A stretch of DNA of 51,595 nt. Source: Bacteroidales bacterium UBA4230. Its GTDB lineage: Bacteria; Bacteroidota; Bacteroidia; Bacteroidales; UBA932. This document shows, one piece after another, positions 25,228 to 36,200 of this stretch. The position numbers and the translations under genes are program-made. The notes beneath the pieces were generated by a model that saw nothing but the letters and a program-made list of their open reading frames with translations, was not told the DNA's origin and did not search any database. Each line of letters begins with the position of its first letter. Positions within the stretch are counted from its first letter, which is position 1. The DNA lies in the NCBI GenBank assembly GCA_002395605.1, contig DGXO01000070.1:12117-63711 (forward strand), in the 5' to 3' direction.

Positions 25228-28200
25228 TCAAGACTTTTGACTGCGGCGGAACTCCCCTGGAGTTGCGCCGTATTTTTTCTGGAATTCCCTGTAGAAGTAT
25301 GTCTTTGTTACAAATCCGCAGGCGTACATGATCTCCTGGACAGACATGTTGCCGGTGGTGAGAAGATGCTGCGCCTGTTCAAGGCGGACGCTACGGATAT
25401 ACTCTGTTGTGGTCATATCCACGGTGGCCTTCAGCTTACGGTACAGCTGAACCTTGCTTATGTTAAGCTCTCCGGCAATTATGTCGGCGTTAAGGGATTC
25501 CTTGTCCAGATTGGCAAGGATGATGTCAGTTATGGATGTGAGGAGGGCTTTATCGGCCTTTTTGATTTCCTTGCCGGCAACTTTCTCTACGGATGCCTGA
25601 GCGGACTGGCTGTAGCGGATAACCTCCGTGTCACGGCTCAGGACGCGCTCTATCCTGGCCAGCAGGTGACGGGGGTGGAACGGCTTTGCGATGTATGCGT
25701 CTACACCTCCTTCCAGGGCCTTGATCTGGGTGTCCACGGCCGATTCTCCGGTGAGGAGGATGAACGGGATATGCCCCAGGCGTTCATCTTCACGCATCTT
25801 TGCCCTCAGCTGCAGACCGTCCATGCCCGGCATGGCAAGGTCTGAGACCACTATCTTGGGCTCGGACTGGGCCATAAGCCGGAGGGCTTCCTCCGCGCCC
25901 GAAGCCGCCACCACGTTGAATCTTGGTGACAGGATTCCGGTGACGAATTCCCTCACCGAGTCGTCGTCGTCAACCACAAGGACGGTCTCGGCGGCCGGTC
26001 TGGCCGACAGGGGAGCCTCTTCCTCGGGTGGAATATCGGCCCGGGATTCCTGAATGACGGCGGAACCGCTGAAAACCGGAAGCGAAGTATCCGGCTCAAG
26101 GTGGGGGATACTCACATGGAAGCAGGTATACGTGAGACCGTCGCTGATGATTTCTATGTGCCCGTTATGCAACTCTACAAGACTCTGGCATAGGGCCAGA
26201 CCTATTCCATTGCTGGTGCGTCCCTTCTGCAGGGCCTTCTCAAAGCGGTTCAGGACGTCGTAGCGGTTGAAGATGGTGGCCTGCTTGTCTTTGGGGATAC
26301 CCACGCCGTAGTTTGTGACATCCATTTCCATCCTTCCGGCTACTTTCTGCAGCTTGACTTCCACGGTCTGCCCTTCCGGGGTGTATTTGAGAGCATTTGA
26401 CAGAAGATTGAAAACCACCTTCTCCATGGAGTCTCCATCGGCCGTCCAGATGAGCCCGTCCGGGGGAGTGTCGCACTTGAAAGTGATGCGGGCGTCATCC
26501 ATCTGCTCGCGGAAGTTGTCGTAGACGTGATATATGAGGGCCGGCATATCCACCAGGCCGATACTGATCCTGAGATGCCCTGTCTCCGCCTTCCTGAATG
26601 AGATGAGCTGCTGGATAAGGGTGAGCATGCGGTTGGAGGTGGATTCTATGGCAAGCACGCTTCTCATGTCCTTCCCGTTTATGGCCGATGAATTCCTGAG
26701 CTGCTGGCACGGGCCGTAAATAAGGGACAGGGAGTTTGAGAACTCATGGGCGATGTTTGTGAAAAAGTCCAGTTTGGCATCGTGGGTGCGCCTTGTAAAC
26801 CTCCCGTACTGCCACAGAAAGATGGTGCTGAGCGCTGCAATGATGGCAATAATGAGGAATACAATCATGGCCGTGCGGGATTTCCACCATATCTGCCTCA
26901 CGTGGATGGGAAGCCTCCATTCCCGGGTGCTGAGGAGGTGGCTGGCATTTGTCCAGTACACTATCAGATTGTATTTTCCGGGTTTGAGGTTGGACAGTGC
27001 TACGGTACGGGACTGCCCGATCTGGATCCAGTCCTTATGAAGGCCTTCCACCTTGTATGCAAGGAGGCACCTGTCTCCTGAGACAAAGTCTACAGGCGTG
27101 AAGGTGAAGCTAACGGACATGACATCCGGTTCCAGCTCCAGTGTTCCGCCTTCTGAAGGAGGTATTACAGGATTGTTGTCTACCCTCAGCTCTTTCAGGA
27201 CAAGTCTTGGATCATAGCCGGAAGATTGTATGGAGAGGGGATCGAAGCGGTTGAATCCCTTGATTCCGCCAAAAAAGAACAGCCCGTCACGGGAGAAGGA
27301 CGCTCCGTCGGAAAATTCATTGTCCTGGAGTCCGTCAATCGCATAGTATGAAAGGATGTATCCGGTATCTGGCTCAAGGCTTGCAAGACCGCTGTTGGTG
27401 CTGGCCCAGATATTCCCAGACGGGTCTTCCTGGATTCCGTGTATGGTCTGGCTTGGAAGGCCGTCACTGAGAGAATATCGGCGAAGAAGGCCCCGAGCAG
27501 GATCCAGAAGCATGAGACCCAGGCTGGATCCGGCCCAGAGTTGCCCCCGGGAGTCTCTCGCCATACACAGGATGTCGTCTGAATTAGTGCCGCCTAGGAG
27601 TTCTGCCTTAAGGCTGCCGGTGTTCAGAAGGGAAATGCCGGCGCCCCTTGTCCCAACCAGGATGTGCCCGCTGTCACCGGACAGGAGGCTGTATACCACG
27701 TTACTTCCAAGCTCTTCTTCCGGGATATGAGTCACCTGCGCGGCACGGCGGTTATCGGCCGATAGAATAAGCCGGAAAAGGCCGCTTCCGCTGGTCCCCA
27801 CCCAGAGAGTATCATCGCCCTGTGGAAGAATTGCGTAGACACTGTGGACAGGTGCATCCTTTGGCAGGGACAAGGACTTTATCCTCTGGCCATTGCCTCC
27901 TTTCTCCAGATAATTGATTCCGGCGCCATCGGTGCCTATCCACACAAGGCGGGGCGTTTCTGCGAATGCGAAAACCGAGTTGTGAGACAGGCCTTCTGCG
28001 GTAGTGATCTGCCGTTTTAGATTGAGCGCGCTGTCAAATTCAAATATTCCGGAGCCCTTTGTTCCCACAAGGATTGAATTATCACCATACCCAGAGAAGC
28101 ATCTGATTGCATTGTCTTCAAACAGGCCGGTCACCTTCCCAAAATCAAATAGCTGGTCTGAGAGCTGCAAGACTCCGTGCATGTCAGTCCCAACCCACAG

Positions 28201-29064
28201 TATCTGCTGGGAGCCGCAGCAAAGGGACAGGACAGGGAGGTTTTTCAGGATATGGCTGTAGCTGCCGGTTACGGCATCCATTTCAAAAACGCCAGTCTGT
28301 GTTCCTAGGAAGATGGATGTCCCGTCGGTAGCAAAAGCCCTTATCGTCCCTTCCCTGAACTGAAATACCTTTGAACTGCTTATATCCCGCAGCTCCCGGC
28401 CTTTCTGAATCCAGATGTCGTCCTCTGCACTGTTGTAGTGCACAAATTCAACGCCTTCCTCTTTCAGGCTCTCCCCGCGGAACAGTTTTCCGTCCGAGGT
28501 GTGTATCCAGAGGCTGTTCCTGCTGTCAAAGAAAGCCTTCACAACGGTATTGCCCCTCAGGGAAGCGGTCATCCTGAAAGAATGACCGTCAAAGATATAG
28601 GCGCCGCGGCCGTTCACAAGGCATACGGTTTCTCCGGAAGGACTCACTGCAAGATGGAAGTTGTCCTCAGATATGGTGGACCTTTCCGTAGGGCCGGTAA
28701 AATAGTTGGTGAAAGCCTGTTTCCTGGGATTGTAACGGTCTACGCCCCTGTCTGTCACAATCCACAGGCAGGTGTCACTCTGCTCCACTATATCCCTTAT
28801 GACGTTGTTCCTCAGAGATCCCGCTTCATCGGCCGATGGCAGGAATACCCGCATTCCTTCCGAGTCCCAGCAGTTGAGGCCATCCCATGTTCCAAACCAC
28901 ATGAGGGTGTTACTGTCCTGCCTGATCACATTTACGGAACTGTTGGACAGTCCGTTTGCGTTGGTGATGCGCTTTATGTTGTATTTGGGCACCGCAGAGT
29001 GCCCATAAATAGCCCAGAGCAGTGTTAAAAGGCATATTATTAGTTTTTTCACGTGTGATTTCAT
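25228..29064 (-). CDS. Hybrid two-component system regulator (HTCS)
   Basis: 1278 residues from the ATG at 29064. A TTG three codons upstream lies inside the -7 promoter box and cannot be the start; a GTG at 29052 is an alternative. The order is signal peptide, two-component propeller repeats (about 30-640), Y_Y_Y domain (about 690-755), one membrane helix (TAMIVFLIIAIIAALSTIF), HisKA, HATPase, receiver (VLVVDDDDSV, phospho-acceptor in VVVSDLAMPGMDG) and C-terminal AraC helix-turn-helix. Such proteins sense an oligosaccharide in the periplasm and activate a SusCD locus. It is divergent from the GH130 operon, its likely target. The H-box reads AHEFSNSLSLI rather than the usual HELRTPLT; the phospho-accepting His is kept. 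Confidence 0.93.
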   Translation of the reverse strand: MKSHVKKLIICLLTLLWAIYGHSAVPKYNIKRITNANGLSNSSVNVIRQDSNTLMWFGTWDGLNCWDSEGMRVFLPSADEAGSLRNNVIRDIVEQSDTCLWIVTDRGVDRYNPRKQAFTNYFTGPTERSTISEDNFHLAVSPSGETVCLVNGRGAYIFDGHSFRMTASLRGNTVVKAFFDSRNSLWIHTSDGKLFRGESLKEEGVEFVHYNSAEDDIWIQKGRELRDISSSKVFQFREGTIRAFATDGTSIFLGTQTGVFEMDAVTGSYSHILKNLPVLSLCCGSQQILWVGTDMHGVLQLSDQLFDFGKVTGLFEDNAIRCFSGYGDNSILVGTKGSGIFEFDSALNLKRQITTAEGLSHNSVFAFAETPRLVWIGTDGAGINYLEKGGNGQRIKSLSLPKDAPVHSVYAILPQGDDTLWVGTSGSGLFRLILSADNRRAAQVTHIPEEELGSNVVYSLLSGDSGHILVGTRGAGISLLNTGSLKAELLGGTNSDDILCMARDSRGQLWAGSSLGLMLLDPARGLLRRYSLSDGLPSQTIHGIQEDPSGNIWASTNSGLASLEPDTGYILSYYAIDGLQDNEFSDGASFSRDGLFFFGGIKGFNRFDPLSIQSSGYDPRLVLKELRVDNNPVIPPSEGGTLELEPDVMSVSFTFTPVDFVSGDRCLLAYKVEGLHKDWIQIGQSRTVALSNLKPGKYNLIVYWTNASHLLSTREWRLPIHVRQIWWKSRTAMIVFLIIAIIAALSTIFLWQYGRFTRRTHDAKLDFFTNIAHEFSNSLSLIYGPCQQLRNSSAINGKDMRSVLAIESTSNRMLTLIQQLISFRKAETGHLRISIGLVDMPALIYHVYDNFREQMDDARITFKCDTPPDGLIWTADGDSMEKVVFNLLSNALKYTPEGQTVEVKLQKVAGRMEMDVTNYGVGIPKDKQATIFNRYDVLNRFEKALQKGRTSNGIGLALCQSLVELHNGHIEIISDGLTYTCFHVSIPHLEPDTSLPVFSGSAVIQESRADIPPEEEAPLSARPAAETVLVVDDDDSVREFVTGILSPRFNVVAASGAEEALRLMAQSEPKIVVSDLAMPGMDGLQLRAKMREDERLGHIPFILLTGESAVDTQIKALEGGVDAYIAKPFHPRHLLARIERVLSRDTEVIRYSQSAQASVEKVAGKEIKKADKALLTSITDIILANLDKESLNADIIAGELNISKVQLYRKLKATVDMTTTEYIRSVRLEQAQHLLTTGNMSVQEIMYACGFVTKTYFYREFQKKYGATPGEFRRSQKS

Positions 29065-29070
29065 TTTCGT

Positions 29071-29102
29071 CAAATATAAGTACTTTTTTCCTAAAAGTCA
29101 AA
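29071..29102 (-). promoter_or_regulatory. Promoter of the HTCS gene
   Basis: On the minus strand TTTG (29102-29099), a 20-bp spacer and TATATTTG (29078-29071) match the consensus exactly. Only 6 bases separate the box from the ATG at 29064, so the mRNA would have almost no leader. Confidence 0.8.
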
Positions 29103-29153
29103 ATTGAGCACTCATTTGTTTAAATTGTGTACCTCGCAGGGAAGTCCGTGGGC

Positions 29154-29161
29154 TATCTTTG
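29154..29161 (+). promoter_or_regulatory. -7 box of the GH130 operon
   Basis: TATCTTTG ends 23 bases before the ATG at 29185. No TTG stands at the proper -33 distance, as expected for a promoter needing an activator such as the divergent HTCS. Confidence 0.6.
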
Positions 29162-29184
29162 CGGCACACTAAAACTTCAAAGAC

Positions 29185-30234
29185 ATGGATATCGCAAAAC
29201 GTAATCCCAACAATCCTCTTCTGAGGCCATCCGATCTTACTCCCTGTATTGACGGCATGGAAATAACCTGCCTTCTCAATCCTGGCGTTTTCCGTATGAA
29301 CGGCAAAACCTGGCTTCTCCTCAGGGTTGCGGAACGCCCGGTCCAGAAAGAGGGAGTGATCAGTTTCCCCGTATATAATGATAAAGGTGAAATAGAGGTC
29401 CTGAGCTTTTCCAAGGATGACCCAGACCTTGATGCCAGCGATCCCCGCGTCATAGGATATAAAGGACAGAATTACCTTACAACTCTGTCATATCTCCGTC
29501 CCGTCTGCTCAGACGACGACGTCCATTTCTACGAGGACCCCTCTATGCGCCCCATCTTCGGGAAAGGCTTCCAGGAGTCTTTCGGCATTGAGGACTGCCG
29601 CGTGGCAACTATGGAGGACGGTTTCTGGCTCACTTTCACGGAGGTTTCTCCAGTGGCAGTTGGCGTTGGCCTGATCCATACCAAGGACTTCCAGACGCTT
29701 GAGCGTGAGGGTATGATCTTCCCTCCCCACAACAAAGACTGCGCCCTCTTTGAGGAGAAGATAGGCGGTAAGTGGTATGCTTTCCACCGTCCCAGCAGCC
29801 CCGAACTTGGCGGTAACTATATCTGGGTGGCGGAATCCCCGGACCGCATCCATTGGGGCCGTCACATCTGTGTTGCTACAACCCGTCCCGGCATGTGGGA
29901 CAGTGCCCGCGTTGGCGCAGGCGCTGCACCTATCCGCACGGAAAAAGGGTGGCTTGAGATTTACCACGGGGCAAACAAGGAAAACCGCTACTGCCTTGGC
30001 GCCCTTCTGCTGGACCTTCAGGATCCTACAAAGGTTATCGCCAGAAGCGAGGAACCTATCATGGAGCCCATCGCTCCTTATGAGCAAACCGGTTTCTTCG
30101 GAAACGTGGTCTTCACCAACGGCTTCTACCGCCTTGACGAGGACACCGTGCGCATTTTCTATGGCGCCTCCGACGAAGTGATCTGCAGCGCAGAATTCTC
30201 CATCAAAGAAATCTTAGACAGCCTCTATAAATAA
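29185..30234 (+). CDS. GH130-family beta-mannoside phosphorylase/hydrolase
   Basis: 349 residues with no signal peptide, so cytoplasmic. The five-bladed propeller motifs of GH130 are present: NPLLRPSDLTP, NPGVFRMNGKTWLLLRVAE, SDPRVIGYKG, GIEDCRVATMEDGFWLTFTE, NKDCALFEEKIGGKWYAFHRP and GAGAAPIRTEKGWLEIYHGA. GH130 enzymes act on beta-mannosides by phosphorolysis, giving mannose-1-phosphate, or by hydrolysis in some subgroups. The phosphate-binding residues cannot be confirmed by eye. It opens the operon and overlaps the MFS gene by one base, which suggests that the imported oligosaccharide is split inside the cell. Confidence 0.88.
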   Translation: MDIAKRNPNNPLLRPSDLTPCIDGMEITCLLNPGVFRMNGKTWLLLRVAERPVQKEGVISFPVYNDKGEIEVLSFSKDDPDLDASDPRVIGYKGQNYLTTLSYLRPVCSDDDVHFYEDPSMRPIFGKGFQESFGIEDCRVATMEDGFWLTFTEVSPVAVGVGLIHTKDFQTLEREGMIFPPHNKDCALFEEKIGGKWYAFHRPSSPELGGNYIWVAESPDRIHWGRHICVATTRPGMWDSARVGAGAAPIRTEKGWLEIYHGANKENRYCLGALLLDLQDPTKVIARSEEPIMEPIAPYEQTGFFGNVVFTNGFYRLDEDTVRIFYGASDEVICSAEFSIKEILDSLYK

Positions 30235-31478
30235 TGAAAGGTTTAAACGAAATCGCTTTCTTCAAGTCGCAGCCCAAGGAGATCAGAACCCTTCTGGTTA
30301 CCAATCTTCTGTTTGCGATGGTGCTTCCGCTTATTGAGATCTTTGCGGGTGCATACATCATGCGCAATACCGGAAGCCCTTCCTGGGTGGTGGTGTACCA
30401 GCTCTGCATGTATGTGGGTGTTGTGATGTCGGCCATGGTAAACGGACTCCTCCTGAAATGGTTCAAGTCTTCCCATCTTTACACCTTCGGCATCCTTATT
30501 TCCGCCGTGGCACTGATGGTGATGATGTTCATCCGTACCGTAACACTTCCCATGCTCTGCGCAACCGGATTCCTCATCGGCCTTTCCACAGGATTCTTCT
30601 GGACCAACCGGTATCTTCTCACCCTCTATTCCACCAATGACGACAACCGTAACTACTTCTTCGGCTTTGAGTCATTCTTCTTTTCACTGTGGAATATAGT
30701 GATTCCGGTGGTTGTGGGCGCCTTCCTGGCCTACATTGACGGAAAAACCCTCTTTGGCTTTACAATGGATGTGAACGCAGGTTACAGGGTAATCACTGTG
30801 GCTGCATTCATCATTTCAATCTGCGCCTGCATAGCGCTGTCCCGCGGCACGTTCCGTTCCCCGGAAAGCAAGAACTTCTTCTATTTCAAGTTCCACAGGC
30901 TGTGGAACAAGCTCCTGTCGCTTGCCGGCCTCAAGGGTATGGTCCAGGGCTTCCTGGTAACAGCTCCCGCCATCCTCATCATGAAATTCATCGGCGGGGA
31001 AGGGGAACTTGGCCTTATCCAGGGCATCGCAGGTGCCCTCACCGCAATCCTGGTGTATGTGCTTGGCCGCGTTTCAAAGCCCGAAGACCGCATGAAGATA
31101 TTTGGTTTCGGCCTGCTGGTGTTCTTCCTTGGCACCCTTGCCAACAGCATCCTTTTCAGCGCCGCCGGCGTAATTGTCTTCATCCTCTGCAAAGTTCTGT
31201 TCCAGCCTATCCATGACCTGGCATACCTTCCTACAATGATGAAGACCATTGATGCAGTGTCAAAGATTGAAGGCAGGGACGAATACGCCTATATCATGAG
31301 CCATGAGTTCGGCCTGTTTGTGGGCCGGGCCTTCGGGATGGTCCTTTTCATTGTCCTGGCAAAAGCATTCAGCGAGGACATCGCCCTCCGTTATGCCCTT
31401 GTCATCGTTGGCGCCATCCAGATGCTCAGCCTTCCCCTTGCAAAGAACATTATCAGAGAAATAGACGGCAAAAAATGA
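30234..31478 (+). CDS. MFS-family inner-membrane transporter
   Basis: 414 residues with eleven to twelve hydrophobic segments and no signal peptide. Helices such as LLVTNLLFAMVLPLIEIFAG and WVVVYQLCMYVGVVMSAM, and the middle motif ATGFLIGLSTGFFWTNRYL, fit the major facilitator superfamily. Start and stop overlap the neighbouring genes (1 base with GH130, 4 bases ATGA with the next), so the three are translated together. It probably brings the oligosaccharide or disaccharide cleaved by the GH130 enzyme from periplasm to cytoplasm, as MFS genes beside GH130 often do. Substrate is inference. Confidence 0.85.
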   Translation: MKGLNEIAFFKSQPKEIRTLLVTNLLFAMVLPLIEIFAGAYIMRNTGSPSWVVVYQLCMYVGVVMSAMVNGLLLKWFKSSHLYTFGILISAVALMVMMFIRTVTLPMLCATGFLIGLSTGFFWTNRYLLTLYSTNDDNRNYFFGFESFFFSLWNIVIPVVVGAFLAYIDGKTLFGFTMDVNAGYRVITVAAFIISICACIALSRGTFRSPESKNFFYFKFHRLWNKLLSLAGLKGMVQGFLVTAPAILIMKFIGGEGELGLIQGIAGALTAILVYVLGRVSKPEDRMKIFGFGLLVFFLGTLANSILFSAAGVIVFILCKVLFQPIHDLAYLPTMMKTIDAVSKIEGRDEYAYIMSHEFGLFVGRAFGMVLFIVLAKAFSEDIALRYALVIVGAIQMLSLPLAKNIIREIDGKK

Positions 31479-33217
31479 GAAAGTACATTGTAATAGCCCT
31501 TATTGCCGCCCTCACAGCCTGCCAGAACACTCCTGAAGAGTCCTGGGGCCCGGCAGTTGAGCAGGTGAGCATCCCCCGCGTAGAGCTTATGGCAGCAATG
31601 CCCCAGCCCTACAAGATCCTTGACTGGCACCAGAAGGCCCTTGACTTTGACGCCTATGTCTATGACTTCGAGAGCACCCTTCCCGCTGGTCCCGTGATCT
31701 GGATGGACGGCGCCGGCCGCAACAACGGCCAGGTAACCTTCGGCCTCTATACCGCAATGAAGGACGCCCGTCAGGGCCCCGATAACAACGGCGGAGAGTT
31801 CCACGAGAGCCTCAACATCCTCCACACCCTCATAGGTGCCGGCCTCAACGGCATTGACAAGACTTCCCAGAATGGCTACAACTGGGTGAAGATGTCCCAG
31901 AACTATTTCAACACCGACAACGGCTGGAACATAGTGATGAACAACACCTGCCCGGAGGTTGCCCTGCTTGGCGGCGGTTACGGCCGTGACTGGTGGTACG
32001 ACGTATATCCCAACATCCTCTTCTATGCAATGAGCGAGATCTTCCCCGGCGTTGACGGGGCCGATGAAATAATGCATACGGTGGCGGAGCAGTTTGCTGC
32101 GGCCGATGAGGTGCTTGACGGAAACTACGATTTCACCTACTTCGACTACTCCCAGATGAAGGGCTGCAACAACTGGATCCCCAAGCAGCAGGACGCAGCA
32201 GGCGGTCACGCCTGGGTGCTCTACAGCGCATATCAGAAGTTTGGAGACCCCCGTTACCTGGAGCGCGCCAAAACCGCAATGGCGGCCCTGGATTCCCAGA
32301 AAGAGAGCAGGTTCTATGAGATTCTCCTTCCCATGGGCATCTATACTGCCGCACGTCTCAATGCCGAACAAGGCTGCAACTATGACACCGCCAAGATGCT
32401 TGACTGGGTGTTTGAAGGCTGCAAGGCTCCCGATGGCCGAAACGGCTGGGGAATCACTGCCGGAAAGTGGGGAAACTATGAAATCAGCGGCCTCCAGGGC
32501 AGCCTCATAGACCGCGGCGGTTTTGCCTTCCTGATGAACTCCATAGACGTGGCATGGCCCTTTGTCCCCCTTGTGAAATATGAACCCAAGTGGGCCCGTT
32601 CCATAGGCCGATGGATGCTGAACGTTGCCAACAACTGCCGCCTGTTCTTCCCGGACCAGCTTCCCGACGAGAACCAGTGCCTCCCCGGAATGCAGGACTA
32701 CACCAATTCCATCATTGCCTACGAAGGCCTCCGCTATGAGGACCAGATCTTTGAGCCCGAAAAGCACAAGGGCATTCACCCCATGGCCCTTGGAGACGGC
32801 CCGCTGTGGAACGAGAACAACCCCATGGAGAGTATGTTCAGCGTATATAGCACATCGGCCGTAGGTATCCTTGGCGCCATTGTGAAAACAACTGACGTGG
32901 AAGGCATCCTGAGGCTCAACTGCAACGCTACGGACTTCTATGCCTCCAAACCCTATCCCGTATATCTTCTCTACAATCCATACGATAAGGTGAAGAAAGT
33001 GACCTATGCCGTGGAAGACGGCCCCAAGGACCTCTTTGACATTGTCTCCCGCAGGTATGTGGCCCGTTCCGTGAGGAAGAGCGCCAAGGTTGCCATTGAA
33101 CCGGATTCATCGGCAGTGATTGTGGAACTTCCCTCCGGCAGCGTGATCACTGCCGAAGAAAACGGAAACTTGAGCGTAAACAATAACGTAATTGCATACA
33201 ATGAAAAAGCTAATTAG
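31475..33217 (+). CDS. Unrecognised large lipoprotein, possible alpha/alpha-toroid enzyme (copy 1)
   Basis: 580 residues with signal MRKYIVIALIAALTAC. I do not recognise the family. The body is helix-rich with Gly/Trp-rich turns (GGGYGRDWWYDVYPN, WIPKQQDAAGGHAWVLYSAY, APDGRNGWGIT, ISGLQGSLIDRGGFAFLMNS) that recall alpha/alpha-toroid glycoside hydrolases and lyases. The last 110 residues look like a beta-sandwich (PVYLLYNPYDKVKKVTYAV). It is an evident paralogue of the protein at 38796. Its start overlaps the MFS stop (ATGA), and its end overlaps the SusC start by 17 bases. A role in cutting the imported glycan at the surface or in the periplasm is likely but unproven. Confidence 0.7.
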   Translation: MRKYIVIALIAALTACQNTPEESWGPAVEQVSIPRVELMAAMPQPYKILDWHQKALDFDAYVYDFESTLPAGPVIWMDGAGRNNGQVTFGLYTAMKDARQGPDNNGGEFHESLNILHTLIGAGLNGIDKTSQNGYNWVKMSQNYFNTDNGWNIVMNNTCPEVALLGGGYGRDWWYDVYPNILFYAMSEIFPGVDGADEIMHTVAEQFAAADEVLDGNYDFTYFDYSQMKGCNNWIPKQQDAAGGHAWVLYSAYQKFGDPRYLERAKTAMAALDSQKESRFYEILLPMGIYTAARLNAEQGCNYDTAKMLDWVFEGCKAPDGRNGWGITAGKWGNYEISGLQGSLIDRGGFAFLMNSIDVAWPFVPLVKYEPKWARSIGRWMLNVANNCRLFFPDQLPDENQCLPGMQDYTNSIIAYEGLRYEDQIFEPEKHKGIHPMALGDGPLWNENNPMESMFSVYSTSAVGILGAIVKTTDVEGILRLNCNATDFYASKPYPVYLLYNPYDKVKKVTYAVEDGPKDLFDIVSRRYVARSVRKSAKVAIEPDSSAVIVELPSGSVITAEENGNLSVNNNVIAYNEKAN

Positions 33218-36200
33218 TGTATTGGCCGTTATTCTGCTTCCGCTGGCCGCCATGGCCCAGAACACGGTAAGCGGAACGGTAACAGAAGCCGCAAACGGCG
33301 AGCCTGTTATTGGCGCCAGCATCATGGTGCAGGGTACCACCACTGGTGTTATCACAGACCTTGACGGCACCTATTCCATCAGCGTACCGTCAAACGCAGT
33401 CCTGGTATTTGACTGCATTGGATTCAAGACTGTCACCATCCCGGTGAACGGCCAGAAAGTCATAAACGTAAGCTTGGAGGAAGACAGCCAGTTCCTTGAC
33501 GAGGTGGTGGTTGTGGGTTACTCCGTAATGAAGCGCCGTGATGTCCTTGGAGCCGTTTCCAAGGTTGGAAACGAGCAGCTCACCAAAGTCCCCGTGGCCA
33601 GTGTGCAGGAATCCCTGCAGGGCCGTGTGGCAGGTGTGAACATTTCCAACCAGACAGGTGCTCCTGGTGCAGATATTTCCGTGCGTGTCCGCGGTACCGG
33701 TTCCATTTCTTCCGGTAACGAACCCCTGTATATTGTAGACGGCATTCCGGTGGAAGGAGCCCTGAACTCCCTGTCTGCCGGCGACATTGAGGAAATCTCC
33801 ATCCTGAAAGACGCTTCATCGGCCGCCATCTATGGCTCACGTGCCACCAACGGCGTTGTCCTTATCACCACCAAGAGCGGTAAGGAAGGGGATGCCCGCA
33901 TTACCTACAATATGCAAAGCGGTATCCAGTTCCACGGCAAGCTGCCCCAGATGACTTCTACCGAGGAATACATCAGCCTCTACAATGAAGCAGCAAGAGC
34001 CGACAACGAAGTCCTCTCCATCAAGCGCAAACTCATCGAGGGAGAGTATCTGAAAGAGTTCCCCAACGTGAACCACCTGGAGGAAATCTTCCGCGTGGCT
34101 CCAATCACCCAGCATGAGCTCACCTTAAGCGGCGGCAATGCCAAAACCCGCTACCTCATCTCTGCAAACTACTTCAACCAGCAGGGTATTATCAGGAATT
34201 CGGCCTATGACAAGGCCTCTATCCGCGCCAGCATCAATTCCCAAATCAAGAACTGGCTCAAGGTAGACCTCAATGTAAACGGCTCCTACGCCAACAACAA
34301 GATGCTGTCCTCGTCCGGAGACGGTTACAAGAACGACCAAGGCGGCAGCGTGGTGCGTTACGCCCTTTTCCGTAACCCCGCCATTCCCGTTTACGACAAT
34401 GACGGCAACTATGTAGACATGCCCGGCACATATTACGGTGCCGCCGTCTACAACAGCTTCTTTGGAGACGGGTACAGCCCCGAGGGCCTCACCGAGTATA
34501 CAGACCGCACCAACAGGACCAAAACGCTCCTTGTGACCGGAAACATCATGGTGAATTTCACCAAGAACCTGTTCTGGAAAACCACAATGGGTCTGGATTA
34601 CCGCCACAACACCTACAGGCTTTACAACAAGACTTGGGGCGACAAGGACCGTATCAACGAGACCAACGGCCTCACGGTGCGCTACAACCAGAACAGCAAC
34701 TGGACCGTCAACTCCACCCTCAACCACAACCTTGAGTTCGGCCAGCACCATGTCAATTACCTTGTTGGTATGGAAGCCATCCACAACCGCGAGGAAGTCA
34801 TCTCATCGGCCAACGAGGATTTCCCTTCAGACGATCCCGATCTCCTTTACATTGGCCTTGGACAGGGCTCCCTCACTTCCAGCCAGGGAGAAAGCGCTTC
34901 TTCGCTGCTGTCATTCTTTGCCAATGCCAACTACAACTTCGGCAGCCGCTACTATGTGTCCGGTATCCTCCGTCTGGACGGTTCTTCCCGCTTCAGCGCA
35001 GGTCACCGCTGGGGTCTGTTCTACTCCGCTTCGGCAGGTTGGAACATAGACCAGGAGGCATTCATGGAAGATGCCGACTGGCTTGACAAACTCAAGCTCC
35101 GCGTGGGCTATGGCGCCATCGGTAACCAGAATATCGGCCTTTACGCATATTCCGACCGCTATTCCGGAAAGTATTACTATGCCTTTGGAAACAATATTGC
35201 CGACGGTTATACCCAGACATCCCTCGGCAACTCCGAACTGAAGTGGGAAACTTCCCGCCAGCTTAATGCGGGTATTGACATTGAGGTACTTAAGGGTACG
35301 CTTGGCGGTTCCGTAGACTGGTACTACAAAGTGACCGACGACATGCTGGTGCAGGAGTCCCTTCCTACATCCGTGGGCCGAAACGCCAGCCGCTGGGTCA
35401 ATAACGGCAGTGTCCTCAATACCGGCGTAGACCTTGAAATCTTCTACCGCCGCCAGTTCAAGGACTGGGGCTTTGACATTACCCTCAACGGCGGATACCT
35501 CCACAACGAGGTCCTCCGTCTGGATTCTCCCATCCTGGGCGGTCTGGTAAACGACGGCGTTTACGTTACCCGCACGGAGGTTGGCCAGCCTATCGGCTCC
35601 TTCTATATGTATGAGATGGAAGGCATCTTCCAGAACGACGTTGAGGTTATGATGTCTCCCCTTCAGGGAACAGGCATCAAGCCCGGTGACGTGAAGTACC
35701 GTAATATTGTAGAGGACACCGTGATTGACGGAAATGACCGCACTTTCGTGGGAAGCGCAATCCCTAAGTTCACCACCGGTATCAACCTGGCGGCAAACTA
35801 CAAGGGATGGGATTTCTCCATGTTCTTCCAGGGCGCATTCGGCCAGAAGGTGTATGTCCAGTTCTTCAATGATTCCGAAGGCTTCTACCGTGGATTCCCC
35901 GCCACCAAGCGTTACTTCGACGGTCACTGGACAGGGGAGGGAAGCACCAATGAATTCCCCCGCGCAACCTGGGTTGGCACAAACAACCGCAAGGTTTCCA
36001 CCCGTTTCCTCCACGACGGCAGTTACCTCCGTCTCAAGAACATCCAGGTGGGCCATTCATTCAAGCTGCCCGAATCCTGGAACGTAGCTACCTGCAGGGT
36101 TTACCTTGCAGCTTCCAACCTCCTTACATTCACCTCATATCCCGGACTTGACCCTGAAATGACGGTGAACGCCAACTCCTCCGGTGAAGGAGACCGCGCA

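Noticed and set aside
29065..29073. TTG start of the HTCS gene
   Set aside because: The TTG is part of the -7 box TATATTTG on that strand, so it would not be in the transcript.
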